The notes under the pieces: model-generated | What the model was told of the DNA's origin: nothing | Seen by the model: only the letters and a program-made list of their open reading frames with translations | Database searches by the model: none | Program-made: the position numbers and the translations under genes | DNA from: Pelotomaculum sp. | GTDB taxonomy: Bacteria > Bacillota > Desulfotomaculia > Desulfotomaculales > Pelotomaculaceae | Reading direction: 5' to 3' | Assembly: GCA_022839445.1 (NCBI GenBank) | Contig: JALHFC010000026.1 | Coordinates: 1 to 12,667 of the forward strand | Length of the DNA: 12,667 nt | Part shown: piece after piece, positions 12,407 through 12,667 of the stretch | How the letters are laid out: each line of letters begins with the position of its first letter | Numbering within the stretch: the stretch's first letter is position 1

Positions 12407-12667
12407 TTATTTGGTGGTAATAGTAAAACAGTCTCCTGGAGCCTCTCCTATATAAACAACCTTTCCATTTTCGGGAAGCTTCACTGGTTGATTACCGTTT
12501 ACCGTAGAATAGTAAACAAAGGACTCTTCATCATAAACAGCAAATGACGCGTTTTCCGGCAAATTAACAGTCATTGTTTTACCGGCATCATTTTGGCTGA
12601 TAGTATACCATCGAGCATATCCGTTCTCCTGGATTGTGCAGATAGCATTATCCCCCGCATACATATC
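12407..12667 (-). CDS. C-terminal end of a beta-rich hypothetical protein (5' end outside window)
   Basis: The frame is open at the right edge (an Asp codon precedes the ATG at 12664), so this is probably the last 86 residues of a longer protein. The visible part is all short strands: YARWYTISQNDAGKTMTVNL, FAVYDEESFVYYS, KVVYIGEAPGDCFTITTK. The ending resembles the small beta domain that closes some secreted or lipid-anchored clostridial serine hydrolases and lipoproteins, but no catalytic motif is present in this part and the family is not identified. A terminator follows directly. Confidence 0.6.
   Translation of the reverse strand, partial: DMYAGDNAICTIQENGYARWYTISQNDAGKTMTVNLPENASFAVYDEESFVYYSTVNGNQPVKLPENGKVVYIGEAPGDCFTITTK

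Overview
The window looks like a chromosomal stretch from a low-to-mid GC Gram-positive anaerobe, most likely a Clostridia/Peptococcaceae-type bacterium (Pelotomaculum/Desulfotomaculum-like). The reasons are purine-rich GGAGG-type ribosome sites, several TTG and GTG starts, sigma-A-like promoters, an FmdE-family protein, and a MenA-type prenyltransferase beside a tauA/ssuA-type ABC transporter. This placement is inferred from gene content only. No rRNA, tRNA, CRISPR array or complete insertion sequence was seen.

Layout. 1-823: 3' part of a probable SWIM/TPR-type protein (+). 998-1492: AT-rich small membrane protein (+). 1493-1821: a repeat unit abutting a decayed McrB-like AAA ATPase fragment (-). 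1947-4152: divergent MerR-type regulator (-) and MATE efflux pump (+), sharing an 80-bp gap that holds a MerR-style promoter with a 19-bp spacer. 4153-4455: a second repeat unit and an inverted repeat. 4456-4930: a RelE/RelB-type toxin-antitoxin pair (-) whose toxin is broken by one apparent extra base. 4931-5387: gene-poor stretch with nested dyads, possibly a transposon or structured-RNA remnant. 5388-6101: promoter, about 150-nt leader with an intrinsic terminator, then an FmdE-family gene (+). 6189-6943: a third repeat unit cutting into the 3' end of a YgjP-like zinc metallopeptidase (-). 7270-7647: small soluble hypothetical protein (-). 7799-8083: small two-helix membrane protein (+). 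8128-8653: a mosaic of two gene fragments, one of them an Rpn/PD-(D/E)XK nuclease core. 8612-12150: an ABC importer whose binding-protein gene is separated from its permease and ATPase genes by an opposing menA-like gene. 12281-12667: a fourth repeat unit, a terminator and the 3' end of a beta-rich hypothetical protein (-).

How the genes work together. Three units are functionally coherent: MerR regulator plus MATE pump (drug-sensing efflux), the RelBE-type pair (probably inactive toxin), and the SsuABC-like importer, whose two transcription units share a 12-nt promoter-region motif. Between them lie short hypothetical genes and decayed pieces of defence or mobile genes (McrB-like, Rpn-like, YgjP-like).

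The most distinctive structure is a family of composite palindromic repeats: a hairpin plus a conserved ggggWcagtccctcg tail. There are four copies, and in each the tail points into the 3' end of a neighbouring gene; in two cases it seems to have replaced that gene's end.
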